DNA of 64,000 bases from Sindora glabra (taxonomy: Eukaryota; Streptophyta; Magnoliopsida; Fabales; Fabaceae): the NCBI GenBank assembly GCA_020226215.1, contig CM035229.1:79501343-79565342 (forward strand). Direction: 5' to 3'. Position numbers and translations under genes: made by a program. Of this stretch, positions 1 to 10,894 are shown piece after piece. Below the pieces are notes generated by a model. That model saw only the letters and a list, made by a program, of their open reading frames with translations. It made no database searches and was not told the DNA's origin. Each line of letters opens with the position of its first letter. The first letter of the stretch is position 1.

Positions 1-800
1 TATGAAACTAAATTATATTAATATAATTCAAAATATTTAAAATAAAAAATATAAATATTTAAATTTTAATTAATTATGCTCATGATATTACATATTTTTC
101 ATTTATTTATTATTCAAGTAATAATATAATAACTTAAAATTTGATTAATTATATTTTAGGACATCTTATATTTATTTATAATGAATTAATAAAGACATAT
201 CAAATATTTATTTACTTAATTAGAATATAAGTTATCATTTAATTAAAAGAGAATCAAATTTGAAAAAAATTTAAAAAATTATTAACTTATAAATTATAAA
301 TTACATTATAAAATTTATCAACTAAAATTTTTATAAACTATTAAATTTTAGTGCATGGATATATTTAAAAGTTAGTTTATAATTTATTGATTAAATTGAC
401 ATGTTATAAGTTACCTTATTTATTATATTAAGCACGTATTACTAATAGTTTGAGCAATGCTTCATTTGGTTCAGAAGGCCGGCATTAATTCAAATCTAGA
501 GCACATTAAACACATATGATTTGGTCCAGTTCATTTTTATTTATTTTTTTTTGGGAATTTTCTCCTGCAACTTTGCCTTGAGATAGAGAAAGTTGTCGTT
601 TGTATAATTCCTAAAGCCTATCATTCTTACTAGACCGCTTACTCATCTCCTCATTGATAATTTGACATACAAACTTTAGAAAGTAAGGGGAAAACAAAAC
701 TAATTATGAATTCCTCCGTTAATGAAATAGACAGATATAGATCACACTACAAGCCAATACATGCCCAACCCAACATTGACAGATTAACGTTAGCGGCATG
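1..800. other. AT-rich intergenic sequence, no gene seen
   Basis: Very AT-rich sequence with many short A/T runs. No reading frame longer than about 60 codons, no splice-framed coding stretch and no RNA gene could be recognised. It ends just before the left LTR of a degraded copia element. Confidence 0.6.
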
Positions 801-814
801 CACCCAAATGGGTA

Positions 815-1053
815 TATATCATAAGATTAGCTCCTGCTACTTTTGTATCCAAGTTAATTACACTTAGTTAAAAGTTAGTTAGGATTAGTTACTGTTTCTT
901 TTGTATCCAAGTCAGTTACAATTAAGTTAGTTAGGATTAGTTATCAATTAGTTTATGATCCTTGTAATATATAAAAGAGACAATGTAATTCTTTTGGAAA
1001 TAGAATCAATCTTTCTCTGATCAGAAGATGTTCTCTGGTTTCAAAATCTAATA
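815..1053 (+). repeat. Left LTR of degraded Ty1/copia element
   Basis: This stretch aligns by eye with 8519-8757: both run from a shared 'aagattag' start through repeated 'ttagttacactta' and 'gtatataaaagagacaatgtaat' type sequence to the common end 'tttcaaaatctaata'. 'tatataaaagaga' (about 968-980) looks like the LTR TATA box. It is directly followed by a tRNA-Met type primer-binding site. The exact 5' edge is uncertain by about 10 bp and no target duplication was identified. Confidence 0.75.
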
Positions 1054-1065
1054 TGGTATTAAAGC
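1054..1065 (+). other. Copia primer-binding site (initiator tRNA-Met type)
   Basis: 'tggtattaaagc' abuts the left LTR and differs by two transitions from 'tggtatcagagc', the usual plant initiator-Met primer site. Its last bases (aagc) are shared with the start of the inverted RT fragment, so an inversion breakpoint lies here. Confidence 0.65.
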
Positions 1066-1824
1066 TTGCAAATAGGATTAGGGACAGTAGTGTTAAAGCT
1101 AAGTGGAAGTCTTATATAAACCTCTTCATGAAGATCACCATGAAGGAAGGCATTATTAATATCGAATTGATGAAAGTGCTAGTTCTTAGCAATTGCAACT
1201 GATAGAAGAGATTTAATGGTTATCATTTTGGCCACTAGGAAAAAAGTGTCTAAATAATCAATGCTAGATTGTTGCATGTATCCTTTGGCTACAAGTCTTG
1301 CTTTATAATGGTCTATGGAGCCATTTGAATTATACTTGAGTTTGTAAATCCATTTACAACTAATGAGATGTTTGCCAATAGGTAAGGAGATAATTTTACA
1401 TTCAAGAGCTTGGATAATTTTACATTCAAGAGCCTAGATTTCTAAGTTCATGGCTTCTTTCAGCATTGATGCTTGATGGCTTCATAATAGTTCTTTGGTT
1501 CTGTCTCATGAGCTAAGTTAGGAACAAAGTGTTTATAGGCAGGGGACAATTTTGTATATGATAGAATAGAGGAGATGTGGTGAAGGTGAAAAGTGTGGCT
1601 TAGGGTGTTGAGTAATGTAAACATAGTCTTGAGGTCCAACAGGAACATTTTTTTATTCTAGAGGACCTTCTTAGTAATGAAGAAGGTGGAGAAGTGTGCT
1701 AAGGAGAGGATGCAAGAATGGAAGTGTGGATTCAAGTGAAATTAGATCAAAGGAGGAGGTAGGGTGCAAAAATGGATTTGAATCAATATAATCAGGTAAA
1801 TTTAAGTTTGAGAAAGTAGAATTA
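1062..1824 (-). pseudogene. Ty1/copia integrase-to-RT linker and reverse transcriptase, inverted fragment
   Basis: Read on the minus strand, 1648 down to about 1066 gives a broken but clear copia polyprotein piece. A linker (positions about 1460-1648) is followed by the start of the RT domain, with the hallmarks HYKARLVAKGY near 1300 and NNAFLHGDLHEEVY near 1140, ending at PNPICKL about 1066. It contains stops and a small tandem duplication (the 'ggataattttacattcaagagc' unit repeated at about 1389-1435). The fragment points opposite to the LTRs at 815 and 8519 and to the RNase H fragment at 7813. It continues across the nested gypsy element with the integrase fragment at 7235-7812. It is certainly dead. 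Confidence 0.8.
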
Positions 1825-2243
1825 TGTTAGTAAACCCCCAATCAGAAAAGTTTACGTTAGAAGGAATAGAGGGATAATAAAGGAATAACAGCATATCAAA
1901 ACAAGATAAATAGGATTAGAAGGAGTGGTTAGACAGAGGAGGAACAAAAACAGGATAACAAACATTTCGGTTAGGCATTTTGTTAAAGCCTAATTGAATG
2001 TGAGAGAAAGGAGGGAAGCTGCCTTATAAATAGAGGAGAGCCAGAGAGAAGGGAGGATCAGAAATAGAGAAGGGAAAGGGGAAAGGATAGGCCTCTCGAA
2101 GAAACCTGAGAGTGTACATGCATACCCTGCCCAGTATAGTCCCTTACTGGCAGGATTACATTTCTTGCAAATAAAGATTCATTCTTTCTTCATTCTTCCT
2201 TCTTTCTTTCTTAGTTTCTACTGATTTCTGAGCTAGCCTAACA
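1825..2243 (+). repeat. 5' LTR of chromovirus
   Basis: Begins TGTTAG and ends TAACA, bounded by the target duplication and the primer site. It contains 'cttataaatagagga' (about 2021-2035), a good TATA box, and a pyrimidine-rich 'ttcttccttctttctttctt' stretch near its 3' end. Its partner is 6811-7229. Confidence 0.93.
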
Positions 2244-2245
2244 AG

Positions 2246-2257
2246 TGGTATCAGAGC
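2246..2257 (+). other. Primer-binding site, initiator tRNA-Met
   Basis: 'tggtatcagagc' lies two bases after the 5' LTR. It is the standard plant initiator tRNA-Met complement used to prime minus-strand synthesis. Confidence 0.9.
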
Positions 2258-2302
2258 TCCCAAGATCTTGGGAGCAAAAGATAGAATCTTGTCGCTTCTT
2301 TC

Positions 2303-5300
2303 ATGGTTCGATCAAAGATGGAGGCCAGATTGGAATCTCTGGAGAAAACCTTCGAAGAATGGAGGCAGCAGTTGACAGGAGAACAAGAGGCAAGGGAGGC
2401 TATAAGGGAACTGAGTGACGCCAGGTTAAAAAGGGTAGAGGAGCTGCTGGAGGCTCTCGTAACTCAATCAAACCGGGGCCCTACTTCAGATTCGATCACT
2501 CACTTGGGTGGAGACAGAAATATCAAGCTAGAAGAAGAGGAGGCAGGAAGGAGAATGGGAGCAACTCATGATGACAGATGGAGGAGGCTAGAGATTCCGT
2601 TATTTGCTGGGGAAGATACGTATGGATGGGTGAACCGTTTAGAAAGATATTTTTAGATCAGAAAAGTGAATGAAAGGGAAAGGCTGCAAGCAGTCTTGGT
2701 AGCCATGGAAGGCAAGGCCCTCAGCTGGTACCAATGGTGGGAAACCAGCTTTCCAAGACCCACATGGGAGGGATTCAACACAGCTGTAATCAGACGATTC
2801 CAACCAGCCATGATGCAAAACCCCTATGAGCTACTACTCGGCCTTAAATAGACCAACACCGTAGAAGAATTCAGAGAGAAGTTTGAACTGTATGCAGGTC
2901 CTTTAAGAGGAACAGAACCTGAGTACCTTAAGGGTATTTTCTTAAATGGGTTAAAAAAAGAGATCAAAACAGAGCTCAAACTACATCCAGCAACCTCATT
3001 GGCAGACATGATGAATGTAGCCCAAATGATTGATGAAAAGAACCAAGCACTAATCCGAGGAGGAATAGTGAAGAGAGGTTATGACAAACCTGAATTTAAA
3101 GGATTCTTACCAGCAAAGACAGTTTCCTATGAAAGAGGAAACAAAGAACCTTCTCAAATAGGATCTACCGGAGGGGATAAGGTAACGTACTCTACCAGCT
3201 ATAGTAATCGACTCACTGGAACAGCAAGAAGCAAGGTAGGAGGGTTTAAGCGATTGACAGATGCAGAATTACAAGAAAAGATAAGAAATGGGTTATGTTT
3301 CAGATGTGATGAAAAATATAAGCTAGAGCATGTATGCAAGAATAAGCAGTATAAGGTGATGCTCATAGAGGAACAACTTGAAATGGAAGAAGAAGAAGGA
3401 ACAGAGGAAAAAGAAGCTCCAGAACAGTAAGAGGGTAATTACAAAGCCTTACAACTCTCCCTGTATTCGATGGCAGGTTTTACTTCAAAGAAGTCTTGGA
3501 AGGTCTGGGGTACAGTAAAAGGGAAAAGAGTAGTCATTTTAATTGACTGTGGAGCTTCTCACAATTTTATATCTAAGGAATTGGTGGAAGAACTTTAACT
3601 AAAGGTGGAGAAAACAGCCCTTTATGCAGTGGAAGTAGGAGATGGACGCAAGGTGAATTGCCAAGACAAATGCAAAGACCTCACCTTACAAGTACAGGAC
3701 ATGATAATCCAGCAAGAACTCTACCTATTCAATCTAAAAGGGGTTGATTTAGTGTTAGGATTAGAATGGTTAGCTGGATTGGGAGAAATAAGGGCTGACT
3801 TTGGCAAATTGTTACTAAAAGTCAAGATAGGGGAGAACATACAAGTAGTGAAAGGGGATCCCACCTTGTCAAAAACACAAATGTCCTTTAAATCATTAGA
3901 AAAAACCTTAAGGGATGAGGGACAAGGATTTCTATTAGAATATAAGTTGTTGGCGGAGGCTAAAATAGAAGGACAACCCATCCCAACAGCAGTAGAAGCC
4001 ATTTTACACGATTTCAAAGAGGTATTTCAAGAACCCCAAGGTCTGCCACCCAACAAAACACATGATCATGCCATACACTTAAAGGAAGGAACCACTATTC
4101 CTAACATACGTCCTTACAAATACCCCCACTACCAGAAATCTGAGATAGAAAAGCTGGTAAATGAGATGCTCAAGGCTGGGATTATTAGACCCAGCACTAG
4201 TCCCTATTCCAGTCCAATCATATTAGTCAGAAAAAAGGATGGTGGATGGAGATTTTGTGTGGATTATAGAGCTCTAAACAAGTGTACAGTCCCTGATAAA
4301 TTTTCTATCCCAGTCATAGATGAACTCCTAGATGAGCTGGGAGAAGCTACAATTTTTTCTAAAATAGATCTAAAGGCGGGATACCACCAGATTCGTATGA
4401 GAGAAGGGGACATAAAAAAAATAGCATTTCGTACTCATGAGGGACACTACGAATTTCTGGTAATGCCCTTTGGTTTGACCAATGCACCCTCTACATTTCA
4501 ATTATTGATGAATGAAATTCTGAAACCGTACTTGAGGAAGTTTGCATTAGTCTTTTTTGATGATATTCTAGTCTATAGTCCTAATGAGGAAGCTCATTTA
4601 TCCCATTTAAAGTCTGTTCTGCAAACACTCAAGGAACATAGCCTGTTCGTTAACAAAAAGAAGTGTGCATTCGGCCAATCTAGCTTAGAGTACTTAGGAC
4701 ATATTATTTCCGCAGAAGGAGTGGCTGCTGATACTAAAAAGATAGAAGCCATGTGGTTATGGCCAGTTCCAAAAGATATCAAAGGGTTAAAAGGATTTCT
4801 AGGAATCACAGGGTACTATAGGCGGTTTGTCAAAGATTATGGGAAAATTGCCAAACCCCTGACTCAGCTATTAAAAAAAGATAACTTCCAGTGGAATAAA
4901 GAAGCACAGGAAGCTTTTTACAAGCTGAGAACAACCATGACAGCACTTCCAGTCTTAAATGTTCCAGATTTCTTCAAACCATTTGTGGTAGAGACTGACG
5001 CCTCTAGCAAGGGAATAGGTGCTGTACTACTACAAGAAAACAGACCAGTTACTTTCTTAAGCCAGGGATTATCAGATAAAGCTCAAACCAAATCAGTTTA
5101 TGAAAGAGAGCTGATGGCCATAGTGATAGTAGTCCAGAAATGGCGACATTACCTAATGGGAACACATTTTATCATACGCACTGATCAGAGAAGTCTGAAA
5201 TATTTCAATGAACAACGCTTATTGAGTGAGGAACACTTCAAATAGGCCTCTAAACTACTTGGATTTGATTTTGAAATTCAATACAAACCAGGAAGAGACA

Positions 5301-6874
5301 ACTCTGCAGCTGATGCACTCTCTAAAAGGATGACATTTAAAGCCATCACAGTCCTACAATGGCCAGAACTAGAGAGTTGGATAGAAGAAGTGCACAAGGA
5401 TGAGAAACTCAGTAAAATTATTAGAGATTTGCTAATCAAAACTGATTCTCACCCTGAGCATCATCTTCAAGGAAACAGATTGCTTTTCAAAGGCAAGCTA
5501 GTACTACCCAAAAACTTTCTCCACATTCCTACTCTACTAGCCGAATTTCATAGCTCTCCAATGGGGGGTCATTCGGGATTTTTTAGAACCTACAAACGCC
5601 TAGCTGCAGTACTTTATTGGGAAGGAATGAGGAAGGATGTTCAGCAATATGTCTCTACCTGTGAGGTATGCCAACGAAACAAATATGAAACTTTGGCACC
5701 TGCTGGTTTATTACAACCCCTACCTATTCCACAACACAGCTGGACTGACATTTCAATGGACTTCATCACTGGCTTACCTAGAGCAAAAGGAAAAGACACT
5801 ATAATGGTAATACTGGACAGATTCACTAAATATGCACATTTTTTAGCCCTCAGCCATCCTTTTACAGCTAAGGATGTTGCCTCTATATTTTTGAAAGAAA
5901 TAGTCAAACTCCATGGGTTTCCTACATCCATTGTCTCTGACAAGGATCAAATCTTTCTTAGCAAATTTTGGAAGGAACTGTTCCGGTTGGTAGGCACTCA
6001 ACTTAAGCTTAGTACAGCATACCACCCCCAAACAGACAGCCAAACTGAGGTGGTCAATCACTGTCTAGAAACCTATCTGAGGTGCTTGACAGGGACAAAG
6101 CCTAAGTAGTGGGCTGACTGGCTAAGTTAGGCAGAATTTTGGTTTAACACCAACTACAATAGCTCAACCAAAATGACTCCTTTCAAGGCCTTATATGGTC
6201 GAGATCCTCCTATACTGCTGAAAGGAACCACTGTCCCTTCCTCAGTCAAAGAAGTTAATCAGCTTTTTGTTGAAAGAGACAACACAATATCAGAACTCAG
6301 AGCTAACCTACTCAAAGCTCAAGACCATATGAGAGCCCAAGTGAATCAACATCGCAGGGAGGTCGAATTCCAAGTGGAGGACTGGGTTTATCTCAAACTG
6401 CAACCATATCGCCTTAAATCATTAGCTAAGCGCCTAAATGAGAAGCTTAGCCCAAGGTTTTACGGCCCCTTTCAAGTACTACATCGAATTGGAAAAGTTG
6501 CCTATCATCTACAACTTCCAACAACCAGCCAAATACACCCTGTCTTCCATATATCACTCCTAAAGAAGGCCCTACCCCCTCAAACAACACCCAAACCTTT
6601 ACCTCCTATACTCTCGGATGAAGGGGAACTACAAGTCCTATCGGATCAGATCTTACAAACTCGAGAAGGACCTCACAGAGAGCTCGAAGTTCTCATCAAG
6701 TGACTCAACTCACCTGAGTACGACAATAGCTGGGAATCTGCCGCCACCATCCAAGACACATTTCCAGACTTCCTCCTTGAGGACAAGGTGGAACTTGTGG
6801 GGGGAAGTAGTGTTAGTAAACCCCCAATTAGAAAAGTTTACGTTAGAAGGAATAGAGGGGTAATAAAGGAATAA
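2303..6874 (+). pseudogene. Chromovirus gag-pol polyprotein, one frame with eight stops
   Basis: A single frame from ATG 2303 covers gag, protease, RT, RNase H, integrase and a chromodomain-like tail with no frameshift that I could find. Landmarks: zinc-knuckle-like CFRCDEKY with a later H and C (about 3296-3340); protease IDCGASHNFI (about 3541-3570); RT KIDLKAGYHQIRM, MPFGLTNAPSTF and the catalytic FFDDILVYS (about 4552); RNase H ETDASSKGIGAVLL (about 4990); integrase zinc region (H-H-C-C, about 5546-5680) and DDE core with SMDFI, VSDKD and QTEVVN; GRDPP and HPVFHISLLKK toward the end. Premature stops are at 2654, 2849, 3428, 3596, 5243, 6106, 6128 and 6701. The last splits a chromodomain-like segment (PEYDNSWE follows it). 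The open frame would otherwise run into the 3' LTR, ending at 6872. All stops are explicable as single C-to-T or G-to-A changes. Confidence 0.9.
6796..6810 (+). other. Polypurine tract of chromovirus
   Basis: 'tgtggggggaagtag' directly before the 3' LTR at 6811 is the expected plus-strand primer site. It overlaps the extreme C-terminal codons of the pol frame. Confidence 0.8.
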
Positions 6875-7229
6875 CAGCATATCAAAATAAGATAAATAGG
6901 ATTAGAAGGAGTGGTTAGACAGAGGAGGAACAGAAACAGGATAACAAACATTTCGGTTAAGCATTTTGTTAGAGCCCAACCAAATGTGAGAGAAGGGAGG
7001 GAAGCTGCCTTATAAATAGAGGAGAGCCAAAGAGAAGGGAGGATCAGAAATAGAGAAGGGAAAGGGGAAAGGACAGGCCTCTCGAAGAAACCTGAGAGTA
7101 TACATGCATACCCTGCCCAGTATAGTCCCTTACTGGCAGGATTACATTTCTTGCAAATAAAGATTCATTCTTTCTTCATTCTTCCTTCTTTCTTTCTTAG
7201 TTTCTATTGATTTCTGAGCTAGCCTAACA
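6811..7229 (+). repeat. 3' LTR of chromovirus
   Basis: 419 bp, the same length as the 5' LTR, and followed by AATTA (7230-7234), which matches the bases before the 5' LTR. Hand comparison gives about 15 substitutions, all transitions, and no indel. The short cluster at about 6976-6985 (five changes in about 15 bases) stands out. Confidence 0.93.
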
Positions 7230-7234
7230 AATTA

Positions 7235-7812
7235 TCAACTAAAGGAGCATAAGAATTTGAAAATTATGCAAAAAAGAAGACTATTTTTGAAAAAAATAAC
7301 ATTTTTGGAGATGGAAATATGATGATTAGAAAGATGATAGACTCGATAACCCTTTGTTCCTGAAAGGAAGCCTAAAAAAAATGCATTTAGTAACTCTAGC
7401 ATCAAATTTGTGTTTATTGTGTTCCAATATGAATGTATAACAAAGGCAACCAAAGACTCTAATATATGAATAAGAAGGATATGTTTGGAATAGTTTTTCA
7501 AAAGGAGTTTTGTTATGTAAAATAGGAGTTAGTAATCTATTAATAAGATAAACAGTATGGATAATACAATATGTCCAAAATTTTTGAGGTAAATGAGCTT
7601 GAAATCTTAAGGCACGTGCTACATTGAGGATGTGTTGATATTTTCTCTCAACTATGTTGTTCTGTTGAGGTGTGTAATTGCAAGAGGTTTGATATTGAAT
7701 ACCTTTCGAAGCATAAAATGATTGGAAGTTCAGCTCTGTGGTATTATCTATTCGAATAGTCTTTATCTTGGTGGAGAATTGAGTATCAATAAATTGATGA
7801 AAGTTTTGAATG
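7235..7812 (-). pseudogene. Ty1/copia integrase fragment, inverted
   Basis: The minus strand reads as a copia integrase. It runs from FHQFIDTQFSTKIKTIRIDN (about 7803 down), through GIQYQTSCNYTPQQN and IVERKYQHILNVARALRFQA (about 7600-7700), to the C-terminal GFLSGTKGYRVYHLSNHHIS (about 7320-7375). Stops and frameshifts break it. It is the upstream half of the inverted core whose RT half lies at 1062-1824; the chromovirus split the two. The plus-strand frame at 7722-7913 crosses the inversion breakpoint and is not a gene. Confidence 0.82.
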
Positions 7813-8515
7813 ATAATCCTCTGCTACTTGATGTTACATCTTACAAACAATTGATTAACATATTGCTATATCTCACTAATACATGTCCTGATCTCAACTT
7901 TGTCATACAATAACTATCTTACTTTCTTAATTGTCCTACTGTCAATCACCTAACTGTTGCCCATAGAGTTTTGCGATATCTCAAAAGCAGTCTAGGTGAA
8001 GGACTTTTCTTCCCTGCAAACAATACTCCCAAGCTACTAAGCTTTCAGTGATTCCAATTGGGCTACCTACCTAGATACCAAAAGATTTATTATTGGTTTT
8101 TGTGTTCTCTTTGGCTCATCTCTCGTCTCTTGGAAGTCTAAGAAATAACATACTATTTCACGATCATTTCTGAAGCCAAATATAGAGCTCTACTAGCAAT
8201 TACTTGTGAAATTCAATGGCTGGTTTATATTCTTTAGGATCTTGATGTTCATTTCTCTCAACCTGCCTCTTTATTTTGTGATAACAAATCAGCAATCCTA
8301 AATTATTGAAAATCCAGTTTATCATAAGAAAACTAAAGCATATTAAACTAGATTGTCATCTGGTCAGAGAGAAGTTGCAAATTGGTTTGATTCATCTCCT
8401 TCTAGTTCCGTCCACCCATCAACTTGTTGATTTTTAAACTAAACTTCTATCTGCAACTCCATTCTCTTCTTCTTTATCCAAGCTGAGCATAATCAATTTT
8501 TATGCTCTAACTTGA
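7813..8515 (+). pseudogene. Ty1/copia RNase H fragment, original orientation
   Basis: The plus strand reads as a degraded copia RNase H region: LLDVTSYKQLINILLYLTNT, then AHRVLRYLKSSLGEGLFFP (about 7960-8020), remnants of SKKQ, CDNKSA (about 8275) and HIKLDCHLVREKLQIGLIH (about 8340-8395). It needs several frame changes and contains stops. It points the same way as the LTRs and opposite to the integrase and RT fragments. About 130 codons of RT expected between the two parts are missing. Confidence 0.78.
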
Positions 8516-8518
8516 GGC

Positions 8519-8757
8519 AGATATCACAAGATTAGCTATTGCTTCTTTATATCCAACTTAGTTACACTTAGTTAAAAGTTATTTAGAATTAGTTGCTGCT
8601 TCTTTTGTATCCAAGTTAGTTACACTTAAGTTATTTAGGATTAATTATCAATTAGTTTATAATCCTTATAGTATATAAAAGAGACAATGTAATTCTTCTG
8701 GAAATAAAATCAATCTTTCTCTGAATAGAAGGTGTTCTCTGCTTTCAAAATCTAATA
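8519..8757 (+). repeat. Right LTR of degraded Ty1/copia element
   Basis: Partner of 815-1053, with the same order of 'ttagttacactta' repeats, 'gtatataaaagagacaatgta' and the terminal 'tttcaaaatctaata'. The two LTRs differ by many substitutions and some small indels, so the copia insertion is clearly older than the chromovirus nested in it. Confidence 0.75.
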
Positions 8758-9099
8758 GTATTATGAGTATAAAATCTTCCACATTTTCACCTTTTTTCCA
8801 ATCCCAAGGCAAGTGTATGTCTTGTCAATTTTAGATAAGCTAACTCTAAGGCACTCGGACTAATACAAGATCGTTAATTGTGCATGAATTGAATCAAAAT
8901 GTCACAATACATCAATCCATAGTCCAATTAAAATTAACAAGGGCAAAGCATGTCATTAAGTAACTCTAATCACCATAAGTGGACCGGACTCTATTCCGAG
9001 CCCCAGACGTCAAAATTCAGCACTCTAGCCAGTCTATAATGTTTCTTGGAATAACAAAAGAAAGCAATGTCGATCAGCAGGGAAGCTTCTGAACCACAT
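8758..9099. other. Intergenic, probably includes CFIm25 3' UTR
   Basis: Lies between the copia right LTR and the stop codon of the minus-strand CFIm25 gene. No coding signal. The part nearest 9099 probably holds the 3' UTR of that gene; I could not choose a polyadenylation signal. Confidence 0.5.
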
Positions 9100-10894
9100 T
9101 CAATTAGTAATCATTTGGAACTGAAATCTAGAGAGCTGCTGAGGAATGGTGGATATAACCGGTCCATATCTCTGCAACCAAGTGATATAAATGTCATATA
9201 AAGATACAGATATCTTGAATGCAAACTATAGTTAGGCAAAGAAAACAATACAAGATGTATTGGTAAGTGATGTATATACTATATAGAGCATATTATTGCA
9301 CCAATAATTCAATGATAAACCAACTTCCTCACATGATAATTGATTTTCCAGATTCAGTAATATAACACTAGAATTACGCATGATTCCCATACCTGAACAT
9401 TGTCATAGAGTTCGAACAATGGAACAGCAAGTAGTTTCAGATTTTTGGGCACCGCAAAGTACTCCCTCTCAGATAAGTGAACGAGGAAAAGCTTTCTGCT
9501 CTCCTGTATGAATTACAGACATATCAGTAAATACGGACCTAGTCACCTCATAGTAAAGACATAGCCCAGCAATTCAAATATTTAATTTAACACAACAAAG
9601 CAAAAAGACAAGATAATCAATGGCATTCCGTTCTCGAAATACCTTGGGCTTTGTTATGTGAGGAGGGCAGTATGGATACATAATAGTTTCAAAATTTGGC
9701 CTCCACCAGGTTGCCACGCACTCACCTATCTGCAACAGGATTCCACTTGAACAGTAAACAACAAAAGAAAAATGGCCCATCATCATTTATACTTTTTTCA
9801 TGCCCCAGCATCTAATTATAATATCCATCTTGCATTCCAGATTTAACATCCCTCATCCATTTCTTAGTTGTAACAAGATAGGCAGTTATACCTGCCAATC
9901 TGGCACGAGAGCTGCTGAATTAGCACCAAGCTTGCTAGTCAACTTTCTCTTCAGTCCCTCAATTTCTGTCATATAATAATGGATGAAAACTGAAGTTTTA
10001 GACAAAAAGGTATAATGCATCTATTTTCAGATCAAATGATAAAAGGTGAGGGAAGTTAATATCTTACCATTTTCTCCCGGCTTGAGACGGCCACCCGGAA
10101 GTTTGCAGAATGTGTTTCCAATTTGTAGGAGAAGTATATGAGGGTGATTATGTTCCTGTACCTGCATCACCAAAGCATATGCTGGGATACGAGAATAAAT
10201 AAAAAACTCCAGGGGAAATTTATAAACACTAGACAGAAAATCATTCTTCTTTGATAAGGCTATAGATGAGAATGTACAAGTGGAACAGTAGCATTCCTAA
10301 CACAAGGAACTAAAGAAAGCAAGTAATAAGAACAGAAAAGTGGATATAAAAGCCTTTGATGCTCTGTTGCAAGCTCAAACTCGTTAATTTACTAGCCATC
10401 TATGATTTGATAGTGCTTAATATAAAGAAACTTAACAATGAATTAATCAAATGAGATTAAGTCATCGCACATACCAGCAAAATGCCTTCCACACTCGTCC
10501 TCATTCCTTCCTTCATATAACTGTAGCTCAGAAACAAAAAAGCAACAGTTTTATTTCGGATGGTCCAGCTTTATTTATAACCTTGGACAGTAGAAAGGAG
10601 GAGAAAATGAACAAATAAAATGCTAGTATTAAGAAAAACAATTCTGAGTAAATTAAGATTCAACCAGAAGAATGATGTTTTGCCTACACCATCATAATAG
10701 ACAACCCAAAAACTCTTCTAGGGTTTTGAATTAATCAGCGATCCAAAAACAAATGAATTATGAAAAGATATTAACTTGACTTTCATACGAGCAAGACGAT
10801 CAGCGACAGAGGTGTCTTTCTCCATCTTAGCTTCTTTGGTTCCAAAGGTGTAGCTCGAAAGCGGGTATGTATTCACAACCTGAGATGACACCAT
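9100..10894 (-). CDS. CFIS2: Pre-mRNA cleavage factor Im 25 kDa subunit (CFIm25/NUDT21 homologue)
   Basis: Seven coding exons, all with GT-AG introns and consistent phases: 10894-10776, 10520-10475, 10161-10068, 9965-9892, 9729-9643, 9503-9393 and 9171-9100. They total 603 nt and give 200 residues, the usual size for the plant protein. Start ATG is at 10894 (MVSSQVVNTYPL) and stop at 9102-9100. The protein is a Nudix-fold RNA-binding subunit of cleavage factor Im. In animals it binds UGUA upstream of poly(A) sites as a dimer and pairs with a larger subunit, so it acts in the nucleus in poly(A)-site choice. The Nudix-box region (about residues 70-95, GNTFCKLPGGRLKPGENE onward) has lost the usual catalytic glutamates, as in all CFIm25 proteins, so it should bind rather than hydrolyse. 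Conserved ATWWRPNFETIMYPYCPPHI is in exon 5. The frame is intact and probably functional. Arabidopsis has two paralogues; the length fits CFIS2 better, an inference. Confidence 0.93.

Larger units (their letters stand above)
1825..7229 (+). mobile_element. Complete Ty3/gypsy chromovirus, nested in copia remnant
   Basis: A 5405-bp LTR retrotransposon with 419-bp LTRs at 1825-2243 and 6811-7229. It is flanked by the perfect 5-bp target duplication AATTA (1820-1824 and 7230-7234), which shows a simple insertion that has stayed in place. Order: LTR, primer site, gag, protease, RT, RNase H, integrase, chromodomain-like tail, polypurine tract, LTR. Its total length, short LTRs and C-terminal chromodomain resemble the Reina type of plant chromoviruses; that lineage call is inference. 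The LTRs differ at about 15 of 419 positions by my hand alignment, all transitions. The coding frame has eight premature stops, so this copy is non-autonomous now. Confidence 0.93.

Noticed and set aside
7722..7913. 63-codon plus-strand frame
   Set aside because: It spans the copia inversion breakpoint; its first part is antisense to integrase and its end is RNase H.
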